Part shown: piece after piece, positions 1 through 4,573 of the stretch
How positions within the stretch are numbered: the first letter of the stretch is position 1
How the letters are laid out: each line of letters opens with the position of its first letter
Origin: Candidatus Kappaea frigidicola
GTDB taxonomy: Bacteria; Omnitrophota; Gorgyraeia; JAGLLT01
DNA length: 6,117 nt
NCBI GenBank assembly: GCA_030765555.1
Contig: JAVCCI010000006.1
Span: 1-6,117, forward strand
Direction of reading: 5' to 3'
Translations under genes and position numbers: made by a program
The notes under the pieces: generated by a model
Seen by the model: only the letters and a program-made list of their open reading frames with translations
The model's database searches: none
Told to the model about the DNA's origin: nothing

Positions 1-1680
1 CCGCAGATGCTTCCCAATGTCTCCCTCATGCTCGCCGAAGGAGTAATTAAAAAAGTCAAAGACTGCAAAAAACCTTTTATAACTATAATTAATTCATATA
101 CGACTCAAATACCCGGACATGCTCATCTTGATAAAATTGGAGCCATTGTGAAAAGTGAACTCGAAAAACAAGGAGTTAATGTCTGGTATGCCAATATAGG
201 TGGGGCTATCTGTGATGGTATAGCTATGGGGCATTTCGGCATGAAATATTCCTTGGCTTCTCGAGAGCTTATTGCTGATCAGATAGAGACTATTATAGCC
301 GCCCATCCATGTGATGCTTGGATTGGTATTGGTAATTGCGATAAAATTGTCCCTGGTATGTATAATGCCATGGTTAGATTAAATATACCAGCTATCTACT
401 TAAGTGGTGGTCCTATGTTGGCTGGTTGTGGCAATACTGATTTAATATCCGTTTTTGAAGGGGTTGGGGCTAATGCAGCTCATAAAATGTCAAAGAATAA
501 ATTAGAGCATTTAGCTGAAGTTGCCTGCCCTGGTTACGGGAGTTGTTCTGGTATGTTTACAGCTAATTCCATGAACTGTTTAGGTGAAGTTTTAGGCTTT
601 GCACTTCCAGGTAATGGCACGATAACAGCCACAAAAAGACAAAAAGGCAAGATAAGACAATTTGAACTTAATCCCAAGAGAATAAAATTAGCCAAAGATG
701 CTGTTCACACTCTTTTAAAATTGTTAAAGAAAAAAATTAGACCTCTTGATATTCTAAAGAAGGAAAACATTGATAATGCTTTTATTCTCGATATGGCTAT
801 GGGGGGTTCAACTAATACAGTTTTGCACATTTTAGCTCTAGCGCATGAAGCTGGTATCAAGTATGATTTAAAGCGTCTTAATATTCTCTCAGAGAAAACT
901 CCTAATGTTATTAAGATAGCTCCCTCAAGACCTGAAGTTCATATGGAGCATGTAGACAGGATAGGGGGTATGGGAGCTATTCTAAAAGAAGTTTATAAAA
1001 ATTCTAAAACCCCAATAAAAATAAATGCCAAAACAGTTTACGGAAAATTGGGAGATTATGTTTTAAAATCACCTAAACCAGATGGCAAAATACTAAAATC
1101 AGTTAAAAATGCTTTTTCAAAACAAGGTGGATTGACCCTTTTGTTTGGGAATATTTGTCGAAAAGGCGCTGTTTTAAAGACCAGTGGTGTTGATAAAGAT
1201 ATGTTTAAATTTAAAGGTAAAGCCAAAATATTTAACTCCCAGGAAGAAGCTCTCTTTGGTATATTGAAAAGCAAAATTAAAGACGGTGATGTGGTTATTA
1301 TTAGGTATGAAGGGCCTAAGGGAGGCCCTGGTATGCAAGAAATGCTTTCACCGACTGCAGCTATAAGAGGGGCTGGCATAAAAGCCGCTCTCATTACTGA
1401 TGGTAGGTTTTCGGGTGGTACTAGAGGTCTTTGCATAGGTCATGTTTCTCCTGAAGCAGCAGCTGGCGGAGAAATAGGCCTACTTAAAGATGGTGATTTG
1501 ATAGAAATAGATGTTTTAAAAAGAAAAATGAATGCTCTTATTTCAAAAGATGAATTTGCGAAAAGAAGAAAAAAACAGAAACCGTTTAAATCTAAAGTTT
1601 CAGGTGGTTGGTTAGCCAGATATTCTCACTTTGTAACCAGTGCAGATACTGGTGCTGTTCTAAGTAATCCCGCAAAGTAA
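1..1680 (+). CDS. ilvD: Dihydroxy-acid dehydratase IlvD, 5' end outside window
   Basis: Cytosolic Fe-S dehydratase that converts 2,3-dihydroxy-isovalerate and -methylvalerate to the 2-keto acids of valine, leucine and isoleucine synthesis. Counting from the Met codon at 7, the family signatures are NCDKIVPGM (residues 110-118, cluster Cys111 and Lys113), GSCSGMFTANSMN (178-190, cluster Cys180), DMAMGGSTNT (262-271) and, near the C-terminus, ITDGRFSGGTRG. PGHAHL (36-41) has Gly where [2Fe-2S]-type enzymes carry a Cys, as I recall for the E. coli [4Fe-4S] enzyme. The reading frame is open to base 1. Homologues carry about 10-15 residues before the segment aligned with MLPNVSLML, so the true start is probably upstream and Met 7 is internal; no ribosome site can be judged in the six bases before it. 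The length is otherwise complete (557 residues from Met 7). It heads the co-directional cluster, 25 bp before the next gene. Confidence 0.96.
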   Translation, partial: PQMLPNVSLMLAEGVIKKVKDCKKPFITIINSYTTQIPGHAHLDKIGAIVKSELEKQGVNVWYANIGGAICDGIAMGHFGMKYSLASRELIADQIETIIAAHPCDAWIGIGNCDKIVPGMYNAMVRLNIPAIYLSGGPMLAGCGNTDLISVFEGVGANAAHKMSKNKLEHLAEVACPGYGSCSGMFTANSMNCLGEVLGFALPGNGTITATKRQKGKIRQFELNPKRIKLAKDAVHTLLKLLKKKIRPLDILKKENIDNAFILDMAMGGSTNTVLHILALAHEAGIKYDLKRLNILSEKTPNVIKIAPSRPEVHMEHVDRIGGMGAILKEVYKNSKTPIKINAKTVYGKLGDYVLKSPKPDGKILKSVKNAFSKQGGLTLLFGNICRKGAVLKTSGVDKDMFKFKGKAKIFNSQEEALFGILKSKIKDGDVVIIRYEGPKGGPGMQEMLSPTAAIRGAGIKAALITDGRFSGGTRGLCIGHVSPEAAAGGEIGLLKDGDLIEIDVLKRKMNALISKDEFAKRRKKQKPFKSKVSGGWLARYSHFVTSADTGAVLSNPAK

Positions 1681-1693
1681 TTATAATTAGAAA

Positions 1694-1698
1694 AGGAG
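1694..1698 (+). promoter_or_regulatory. Ribosome binding site deciding the start at 1706
   Basis: AGGAG lies 7 bases before the ATG at 1706. A GTG at 1700, in the same frame, almost touches this Shine-Dalgarno sequence and so cannot be used efficiently. The ATG is therefore preferred over the two-codon-longer reading. Confidence 0.8.
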
Positions 1699-1705
1699 AG
1701 TGCAT

Positions 1706-2134
1706 ATGGATAAAAGAAGAGCGGTAAATAAATTATTGCTTTGCGCCTTCGTTGTAATATCAATATGCATTTTTTTTATAATATCAGTAGGTGATTCTGG
1801 TGTTTTTTTGAGTAATCGCATACCTCAGCCTAAGATTTTCTATCCTAGAAGTGAAAACGTTGACATAGCCCAAAAAGATAGTCTGGAATTTAAGTGGAGT
1901 TCTTTAGTTGGTAGTAGCACGGATAGACGCTATTATGACTTTAGGCTATATAAGGGATATGATATCACTACTGATAACTTAATTTACAAAAAAGAAGTAT
2001 CCCCGTTTAAAAGTAAGTGGAATGTTGAGGCGAATCTTTTCCAAAATGGTCAGGTTTATACCTGGACTTTAAGACAGGTGTATATATCTGGTAAAAGTGA
2101 CAGAAGTATTAATTCATTTAAAATTCACAAATAG
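1706..2134 (+). CDS. Small membrane-anchored beta-sandwich (Fn3-like) protein, unknown function
   Basis: I do not recognise a named family. The 142-residue product opens with a basic stretch (MDKRRAVNK) and one hydrophobic segment at about residues 9-28, which fits an N-in signal anchor or an uncleaved signal peptide. The remainder (about 40-142) looks like a single extracytoplasmic beta-sandwich: PKIFYP opens it, LEFKWS (60-65) carries the conserved strand-B type Trp, YYDFRLYKG (76-84) and VYTWTLRQVY (117-126) alternate as strands, and SFKIHK closes it. This is the layout of fibronectin-III-like domains, in which a P..P start and a YxWxL strand are common. It contains no cysteine pairs or catalytic motif. 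It sits between ilvD and crcB without its own visible promoter. A role in binding or envelope structure is only inferred. Confidence 0.8.
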   Translation: MDKRRAVNKLLLCAFVVISICIFFIISVGDSGVFLSNRIPQPKIFYPRSENVDIAQKDSLEFKWSSLVGSSTDRRYYDFRLYKGYDITTDNLIYKKEVSPFKSKWNVEANLFQNGQVYTWTLRQVYISGKSDRSINSFKIHK

Positions 2135-2164
2135 AGTTGTTTAATGTAGAAAAGGGCCAATTAA

Positions 2165-2539
2165 ATGGTGAAGATTATTAGTCTTGTTGTGGGGGGTGCT
2201 TTGGGTACGACTTTAAGGTATTTTTTTAGTGGTGCAATTTATAAAATAACAGGACCTGATTTTCCGTATGGAACCCTAGCAGTTAATATAGCTGGGTGTT
2301 TTATAATTGGTTTTTTAGTTTCGATTACTGAGACAAAATTTATATTAGGACCTAATAGCAAAGTGCTTTTAATGGTTGGTTTTTGCGGAGCTTTTACGAC
2401 TTTTTCAACTTTTATTTTGGAAACAGCAAATCTAATGAAAGATGGGCAGATATCTAGGGCTTTTCTGAATTTATTTATCAGCCTTGTTTTGGGGTTTGTT
2501 TTTTTGAGAGCAGGTATGATTATGGGAGAGGTGTTGTAA
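2165..2539 (+). CDS. crcB: Fluoride ion channel/exporter CrcB (FluC)
   Basis: Inner-membrane fluoride channel that lets toxic cytoplasmic F- leave the cell. At 124 residues it has the usual length of the single-domain, dual-topology homodimeric form. Visible signatures are GGALGTTLRY (10-19) in helix 1, FPYGTLAVNIAGCFIIG (33-49) with the conserved pore Asn41 in helix 2, and GFCGAFTTFSTF (72-83), the broken helix 3 bearing the central Na+ site and the pore-lining Phe80 and Phe83. A fourth hydrophobic helix spans about 98-121. All key residues are present, so the channel should be functional. The ATG at 2165 follows AAAGGG (2151-2156) by 8 bases; a GTG two codons into the reading at 2168 is less well placed. 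It is followed 4 bp later by its DUF190 partner. No fluoride riboswitch is recognisable in the 30 bp upstream, so expression probably comes from the cluster's upstream promoter. Confidence 0.96.
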   Translation: MVKIISLVVGGALGTTLRYFFSGAIYKITGPDFPYGTLAVNIAGCFIIGFLVSITETKFILGPNSKVLLMVGFCGAFTTFSTFILETANLMKDGQISRAFLNLFISLVLGFVFLRAGMIMGEVL

Positions 2540-2543
2540 AGTT

Positions 2544-2879
2544 ATGAAAATTCCAAATGAAGGTGTACTTTTAAGGATATTTATTGCAGAGGCAGATAAG
2601 TGGTCAGGAAAACCACTCTATGAACAGATAATATTATTAGCTAGGAAGATGAATTTGGCTGGAGCTACTGCCATAAAGGGTTTTATGGGTTTTGGTTGTA
2701 AAAGCCATATGCATACAACTAAACTATTAAGGCTCTGCGAAGATCTGCCAGTTATAGTGGAGATAGTTGATAGTAAGGATAAAATTGATAATTTCTTACC
2801 TCATTTAGATGAAATGGTTGCGGGGGGATTAGTTACTCTGCAAAAAGCTAACGTAATCATGTATAAAGCTGTCGAATGA
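2544..2879 (+). CDS. DUF190 family (PII-like fold) protein, CrcB partner
   Basis: A 111-residue cytosolic protein matching the DUF190 family (Pfam PF02641). Characteristic stretches are GVLLRIFIAEADKWSGKPLYE (7-27), LAGATAIKGFMGFG (38-51), HTTKLLRLCEDLPVIVEIVD (57-76) and MVAGGLVTLQKANVIMYK (91-108). Structures of the family show a ferredoxin-like, PII-type trimer fold, but its biochemical role is not established. Genes of this family repeatedly sit beside crcB, and here only 4 bp separate the two, so translational coupling and a role in fluoride handling or sensing are reasonable inferences. GGAGAGG inside the 3' end of crcB (2525-2531) is a somewhat distant Shine-Dalgarno sequence for the ATG at 2544. 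The gene is full length and intact. Confidence 0.93.
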   Translation: MKIPNEGVLLRIFIAEADKWSGKPLYEQIILLARKMNLAGATAIKGFMGFGCKSHMHTTKLLRLCEDLPVIVEIVDSKDKIDNFLPHLDEMVAGGLVTLQKANVIMYKAVE

Positions 2880-2942
2880 TAAATTTGAAAGCTTTTCATT
2901 GATTAGTGAGGACAGTAAAGGAAATCAAAAAGGAGATCGGCT

Positions 2943-3281
2943 ATGCAATATGAAGTAAAAGAGACCCTGGATGAATTTTCAAGATTAATGAGTGATATTA
3001 ATAAATCTATCCCTGAGGAATACGCTGCGTTTTTAAAGGAAAAAGAAGCTCTTGTAAAATCAGGGAAGATACCTGAGAAAACAAAATGGCTATTGCTGTT
3101 AATTGCTAGTGTTGCTCAGAAGTGTCCTGTATGTGTTCCTAGGGCCGTTCAGCATTGCCTGAAGGCGGGATGGAGCAAAGAAGAGATGCTAGAAGCTTGT
3201 ATGGTGGCTGTTTTGGTGGGTGGTTCAAGTGTTATGACTTTTGTGACTCTGGTTAATAAAGCCGTAGAAGAGCCTGCATAA
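2943..3281 (+). CDS. Carboxymuconolactone decarboxylase / AhpD-like CxxC protein
   Basis: A 112-residue, all-helical protein of the CMD/AhpD superfamily. The diagnostic part is QKCPVCVPRAVQHCLKAGWS (59-78), followed by KEEMLEACMVAVLVGGSS (79-96), equivalent to the family's CxxC helix, the 'eEi.EA' helix and the GG turn. Cys61 and Cys64 form the redox-type CxxC. In AhpD a His lies four residues after the second Cys and relays protons; here that place holds Ala68, and a His occurs at 71 with a further Cys at 72. The activity is therefore uncertain: thiol peroxidase or disulfide chemistry is plausible, true carboxymuconolactone decarboxylation is not supported. AAAAAGGAG (2927-2934), about 8 bases before the ATG, is a strong ribosome site. 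It follows the DUF190 gene after 63 bp and is the last gene of the first cluster. I see no terminator hairpin directly after it. Confidence 0.9.
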   Translation: MQYEVKETLDEFSRLMSDINKSIPEEYAAFLKEKEALVKSGKIPEKTKWLLLLIASVAQKCPVCVPRAVQHCLKAGWSKEEMLEACMVAVLVGGSSVMTFVTLVNKAVEEPA

Positions 3282-3332
3282 AAAGCAAAAAGAACTCAAG
3301 TGCAGCGTCCATAGGTTGTTTACAAAAAAATC

Positions 3333-3360
3333 TTGACAAGGTTACCTTGTTATAGATAAT
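3333..3360 (+). promoter_or_regulatory. Sigma-70-type promoter for the cold-shock leader
   Basis: TTGACA (3333-3338) is a perfect -35 box. GATAAT (3355-3360) matches the -10 consensus at five of six bases with a 16-bp spacer, placing the transcription start near 3367. It reads into a leader of about 130 bases before the TTG start at 3500. Confidence 0.75.
3336..3350 (+). promoter_or_regulatory. Perfect 15-bp palindrome in the promoter spacer, candidate operator
   Basis: ACAAGGT-T-ACCTTGT has two 7-bp arms around a single central base. It overlaps the last three bases of the -35 box and fills most of the spacer up to the -10 box, a position where a bound repressor would block polymerase. The AAGGTTACCTT core loosely resembles iron/manganese (DtxR/MntR-type) operators, but no regulator gene is in the window and the identity of the ligand protein is unknown. 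Confidence 0.5.
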
Positions 3361-3407
3361 TATTAGTAAGAAATAAATCTATTTTGAACAAGATAAAGAT
3401 AGATAAG

Positions 3408-3445
3408 CCGCCAAACTTAGGCAATATCAAGTCTTGCGGTTTTTT
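3408..3445 (+). terminator. Intrinsic terminator-like hairpin in the cold-shock gene leader
   Basis: CCGC (3408-3411), AA (3413-3414) and ACTT (3415-3418) pair with AAGT (3429-3432), TT (3434-3435) and GCGG (3436-3439). This gives 10 base pairs with a one-base bulge on each strand and a 10-base loop, followed at once by six T (3440-3445). It lies about 40-80 bases downstream of the predicted start of transcription and 55 bases before the coding sequence. It could be an attenuator, the end of a short RNA, or the terminator of the upstream cluster. Confidence 0.55.
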
Positions 3446-3482
3446 GTAGCATTTGTAGGGCTTAAGTTTTGATAAGTTGCAG

Positions 3483-3490
3483 AAAGGAGG
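3483..3490 (+). promoter_or_regulatory. Strong ribosome binding site for a TTG start
   Basis: AAAGGAGG is a near-ideal Shine-Dalgarno sequence, 9 bases before the TTG at 3500. It supports the rare start codon, because the cold-shock domain's conserved N-terminus begins exactly there and no ATG or GTG lies in the right place. Confidence 0.8.
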
Positions 3491-3499
3491 GTTACTGCG

Positions 3500-3700
3500 T
3501 TGGAAAAGGGTAAGGTTAAGTGGTTTAACAACAAAAAGGGCTATGGGTTCATCTCTCTCGATGATGGTAGCGAAGTTTTTGCGCACCATAGTTCCATTGA
3601 GGGTGAAGGTTTTAGAACATTAGAAGATGGCCAAGATGTAGAATTGGAAGTATCTGACACTCCAAAAGGAAAACAGGCAAGCAAAGTTTCTAAACTGTAG
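3500..3700 (+). CDS. Cold-shock-domain nucleic-acid-binding protein (CspA family)
   Basis: A 66-residue single cold-shock domain, the normal size for this family of small OB-fold proteins that bind single-stranded RNA and DNA and melt RNA secondary structure. The start MEKGKVKWFNNKKGYGFI contains the family's GxVKWFN strand and the RNP1 motif KGYGFI (13-18). RNP2 is VFAHHS (26-31), and the end GKQASKVSKL matches the closing strand. RNP2 has Ala and His where CspA usually reads V-F-V-H-F-S, a mild variation that keeps the central His. The start codon is TTG, fixed by the domain boundary and an excellent ribosome site. The gene is monocistronic: it has its own promoter, a structured leader with a terminator-like hairpin, and a strong terminator 26 bp after the stop. 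Leader-based control is typical of this family, but low-temperature induction is not shown by the sequence. Confidence 0.95.
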   Translation: MEKGKVKWFNNKKGYGFISLDDGSEVFAHHSSIEGEGFRTLEDGQDVELEVSDTPKGKQASKVSKL

Positions 3701-3725
3701 TTTTTAGTATTAAATCAATAATTAT

Positions 3726-3766
3726 TAAGGCCCGAGACATAAGCGCGCGGGCCTTATCTTTTTTTT
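3726..3766 (+). terminator. Rho-independent terminator after the cold-shock gene
   Basis: TAAGGCCCG (3726-3734) and CGGGCCTTA (3748-3756) form a perfect 9-bp GC-rich stem with a 13-base loop. It is followed by TC and an eight-T run ending at 3766. It isolates the cold-shock gene from rpsU. Confidence 0.92.
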
Positions 3767-3774
3767 ATCTAGCC

Positions 3775-3803
3775 TTGACATTATAACCATATTTTGGTAT
3801 AGT
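3775..3803 (+). promoter_or_regulatory. Strong extended -10 promoter for rpsU
   Basis: TTGACA (3775-3780) is followed by a 17-bp spacer and TATAGT (3798-3803). TGG just before the -10 box supplies the extended -10 TG. Transcription should start near 3810, leaving a leader of about 92 bases ahead of rpsU. This is the best promoter in the window, as expected for a ribosomal protein gene. Confidence 0.85.
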
Positions 3804-3812
3804 AATTCGTAA

Positions 3813-3855
3813 TTAAGATTTTGATTTATTATTTTTTTAATCAAAATTGACTTAA
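3813..3855 (+). promoter_or_regulatory. Leader hairpin at the 5' end of the rpsU mRNA
   Basis: TTAAG (3813-3817) pairs with CTTAA (3851-3855), and ATTTTGATT (3818-3826) pairs with AATCAAAAT (3839-3847). The result is 14 base pairs interrupted by one 3-base bulge (3848-3850), with a T-rich 12-base loop. It begins within a few bases of the predicted transcription start. It could protect the transcript's 5' end or serve as a binding site for autoregulation; it is not followed by a T-run and so is not a terminator. The ribosome site (AAAGGGTG, 3887-3894) lies outside it. Confidence 0.6.
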
Positions 3856-3901
3856 ACTATTGTTAAATAATAAGTTAAAACATGCTAAAGGGTGATTTTT
3901 T

Positions 3902-4060
3902 ATGGCACACGTAACAGTAAAAGGTGATGATTTTGAGAGGGCTTTTAAGCAATTTAAGGTCCGCTGCAAAAAAGAAGGCATATTAAAGGAATATAGAGAA
4001 AAGCAGCATTATATTAAGCCTTCAGAGAAGAAAAGAAAAAAGATGAAACAAAAAAGATAA
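3902..4060 (+). CDS. rpsU: 30S ribosomal protein bS21
   Basis: A 52-residue, very basic protein of the small ribosomal subunit, located near the 3' end of 16S rRNA, where it helps translation initiation. The match to bS21 is clear along the whole length: VTVKGDDFERAFKQFKVRC (4-22) corresponds to the family's 'V.V.....f..AlrrFkr.C', KKEGILKEYREKQHYIKPSE (23-42) to 'kaGvl.e.rrre.yeKPs', and the rest is a Lys/Arg-rich tail. It is shorter than the roughly 58-71 residues usual in the family because the tail ends early, which is tolerated since the tail is the variable part. AAAGGGTG (3887-3894) is the ribosome site, 7 bases before the ATG. The gene has its own strong promoter, leader hairpin and terminator, so it is transcribed alone. 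It is small enough to be missed by ORF length cut-offs. Confidence 0.93.
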   Translation: MAHVTVKGDDFERAFKQFKVRCKKEGILKEYREKQHYIKPSEKKRKKMKQKR

Positions 4061-4085
4061 CAAAACAATATTTAAGTCATTTTAT

Positions 4086-4119
4086 ATAGGAAACCTTACA
4101 AAGGTTTCCTATTTTTTTT
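4086..4119 (+). terminator. Rho-independent terminator after rpsU
   Basis: ATAGGAAACCTT (4086-4097) and AAGGTTTCCTAT (4101-4112) form a perfect 12-bp stem with a 3-base loop, running straight into a T-tract (4112-4119). It separates rpsU from the lipoprotein gene. Confidence 0.92.
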
Positions 4120-4122
4120 ATC

Positions 4123-4151
4123 TTTATATTTTTATAAATGCATGATATATT
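4123..4151 (+). promoter_or_regulatory. Possible extended -10 promoter for the lipoprotein pair
   Basis: TGATATATT gives an extended -10 TG (4143-4144) and TATATT (4146-4151, five of six consensus bases). A weak -35 TTTATA lies at 4123-4128 with a 17-bp spacer. Transcription would begin near 4158, almost at the ATG at 4160. The region is very AT-rich, so chance matches are likely and confidence is modest. Confidence 0.4.
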
Positions 4152-4159
4152 AAAAGCAA

Positions 4160-4573
4160 ATGAAACTATTATTAAGCAATAAGAATATTGCTTTTGGGAT
4201 AATGTGCTTTATTATTCCTACCCTCCTTCTTGGTTGTGCGACAGTTCCGATAACTGGTCGCAGACAACTATCTTTAGTTTCTCAATATCAAATGCTTTCT
4301 CTAGGTCAGGCTAGCTATGAACAGGTGCATCATCAAGAGAAGATATCTCGCGATAAAGAAAAAATAGAAATGGTAAATAGTGTAGGAGTAAGAATTGCTG
4401 CTTCTGCTGAAAGTTTTATGCGTGAAAACGGGACGGAGAGGCAATTGCGTGAGTATGATTGGCAGTTCATTCTCATTGATGATGCACCTGAAAATAGGAT
4501 AGAAAATATCAAGAGGCAAATACCTTATGCGCTAAGGTACTATAAGCCGCAACCAATAGGCCTAACTCAATAA
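4160..4573 (+). CDS. M48 metalloprotease-derived lipoprotein lacking the catalytic core
   Basis: A 137-residue lipoprotein. Residues 1-26 form a lipoprotein signal peptide ending in the lipobox LLLGC, with Cys26 as lipidation site. CATVPITGRRQLSLVS (26-41) and the region to WQFILIDD (101-108) match the N-terminal part of secreted M48-family (YggG/LoiP-like) proteases. APENRIENIKRQIPYALRYY (109-128) matches that family's extreme C-terminus. Between them roughly 150 residues are absent, including the HExxH zinc motif and the third zinc ligand, yet the reading frame is preserved across the junction (about 4478-4489). Family members are usually about 260-280 residues. It cannot be a protease as it stands: it is either a decaying gene or a remnant kept as a small lipoprotein. 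No Shine-Dalgarno sequence is seen before the ATG. The stop codon overlaps the next start (TAATG), so the next gene depends on its translation. Confidence 0.85.
   Translation: MKLLLSNKNIAFGIMCFIIPTLLLGCATVPITGRRQLSLVSQYQMLSLGQASYEQVHHQEKISRDKEKIEMVNSVGVRIAASAESFMRENGTERQLREYDWQFILIDDAPENRIENIKRQIPYALRYYKPQPIGLTQ

Noticed and set aside
94..1436. Reverse-strand open frames within ilvD (94-306 and 1056-1436)
   Set aside because: They lie wholly inside a well-conserved gene, have no recognisable protein features, and are antisense shadows.
1700..1705. GTG start for the beta-sandwich protein, two codons longer
   Set aside because: It nearly abuts the AGGAG ribosome site (one base between), while the ATG at 1706 has correct 7-base spacing.
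2135..2164. Fluoride riboswitch upstream of crcB
   Set aside because: The 30-base gap is too short and lacks the crcB-motif consensus; only a ribosome site is present.
3350..3589. Reverse-strand open frame of 79 codons across the cold-shock leader
   Set aside because: It covers the promoter, hairpin and start of the cold-shock gene, and its translation resembles no family.
3781..3803. Operator-like ACCA...TGGT repeat in the rpsU promoter spacer
   Set aside because: Only 4-bp arms are exact, which is too weak to separate from chance in AT-rich DNA.
3847..3875. Second promoter within the rpsU leader (TTGACT)
   Set aside because: The best -10 candidate (AATAAT) is only 13 bp away, and the TTGACT bases are largely explained by the hairpin arm; the promoter at 3775-3803 is much better.
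4301..4519. Reverse-strand open frame of 72 codons inside the M48-derived gene
   Set aside because: It lies within an M48-matching coding region on the other strand and shows no recognisable domain.
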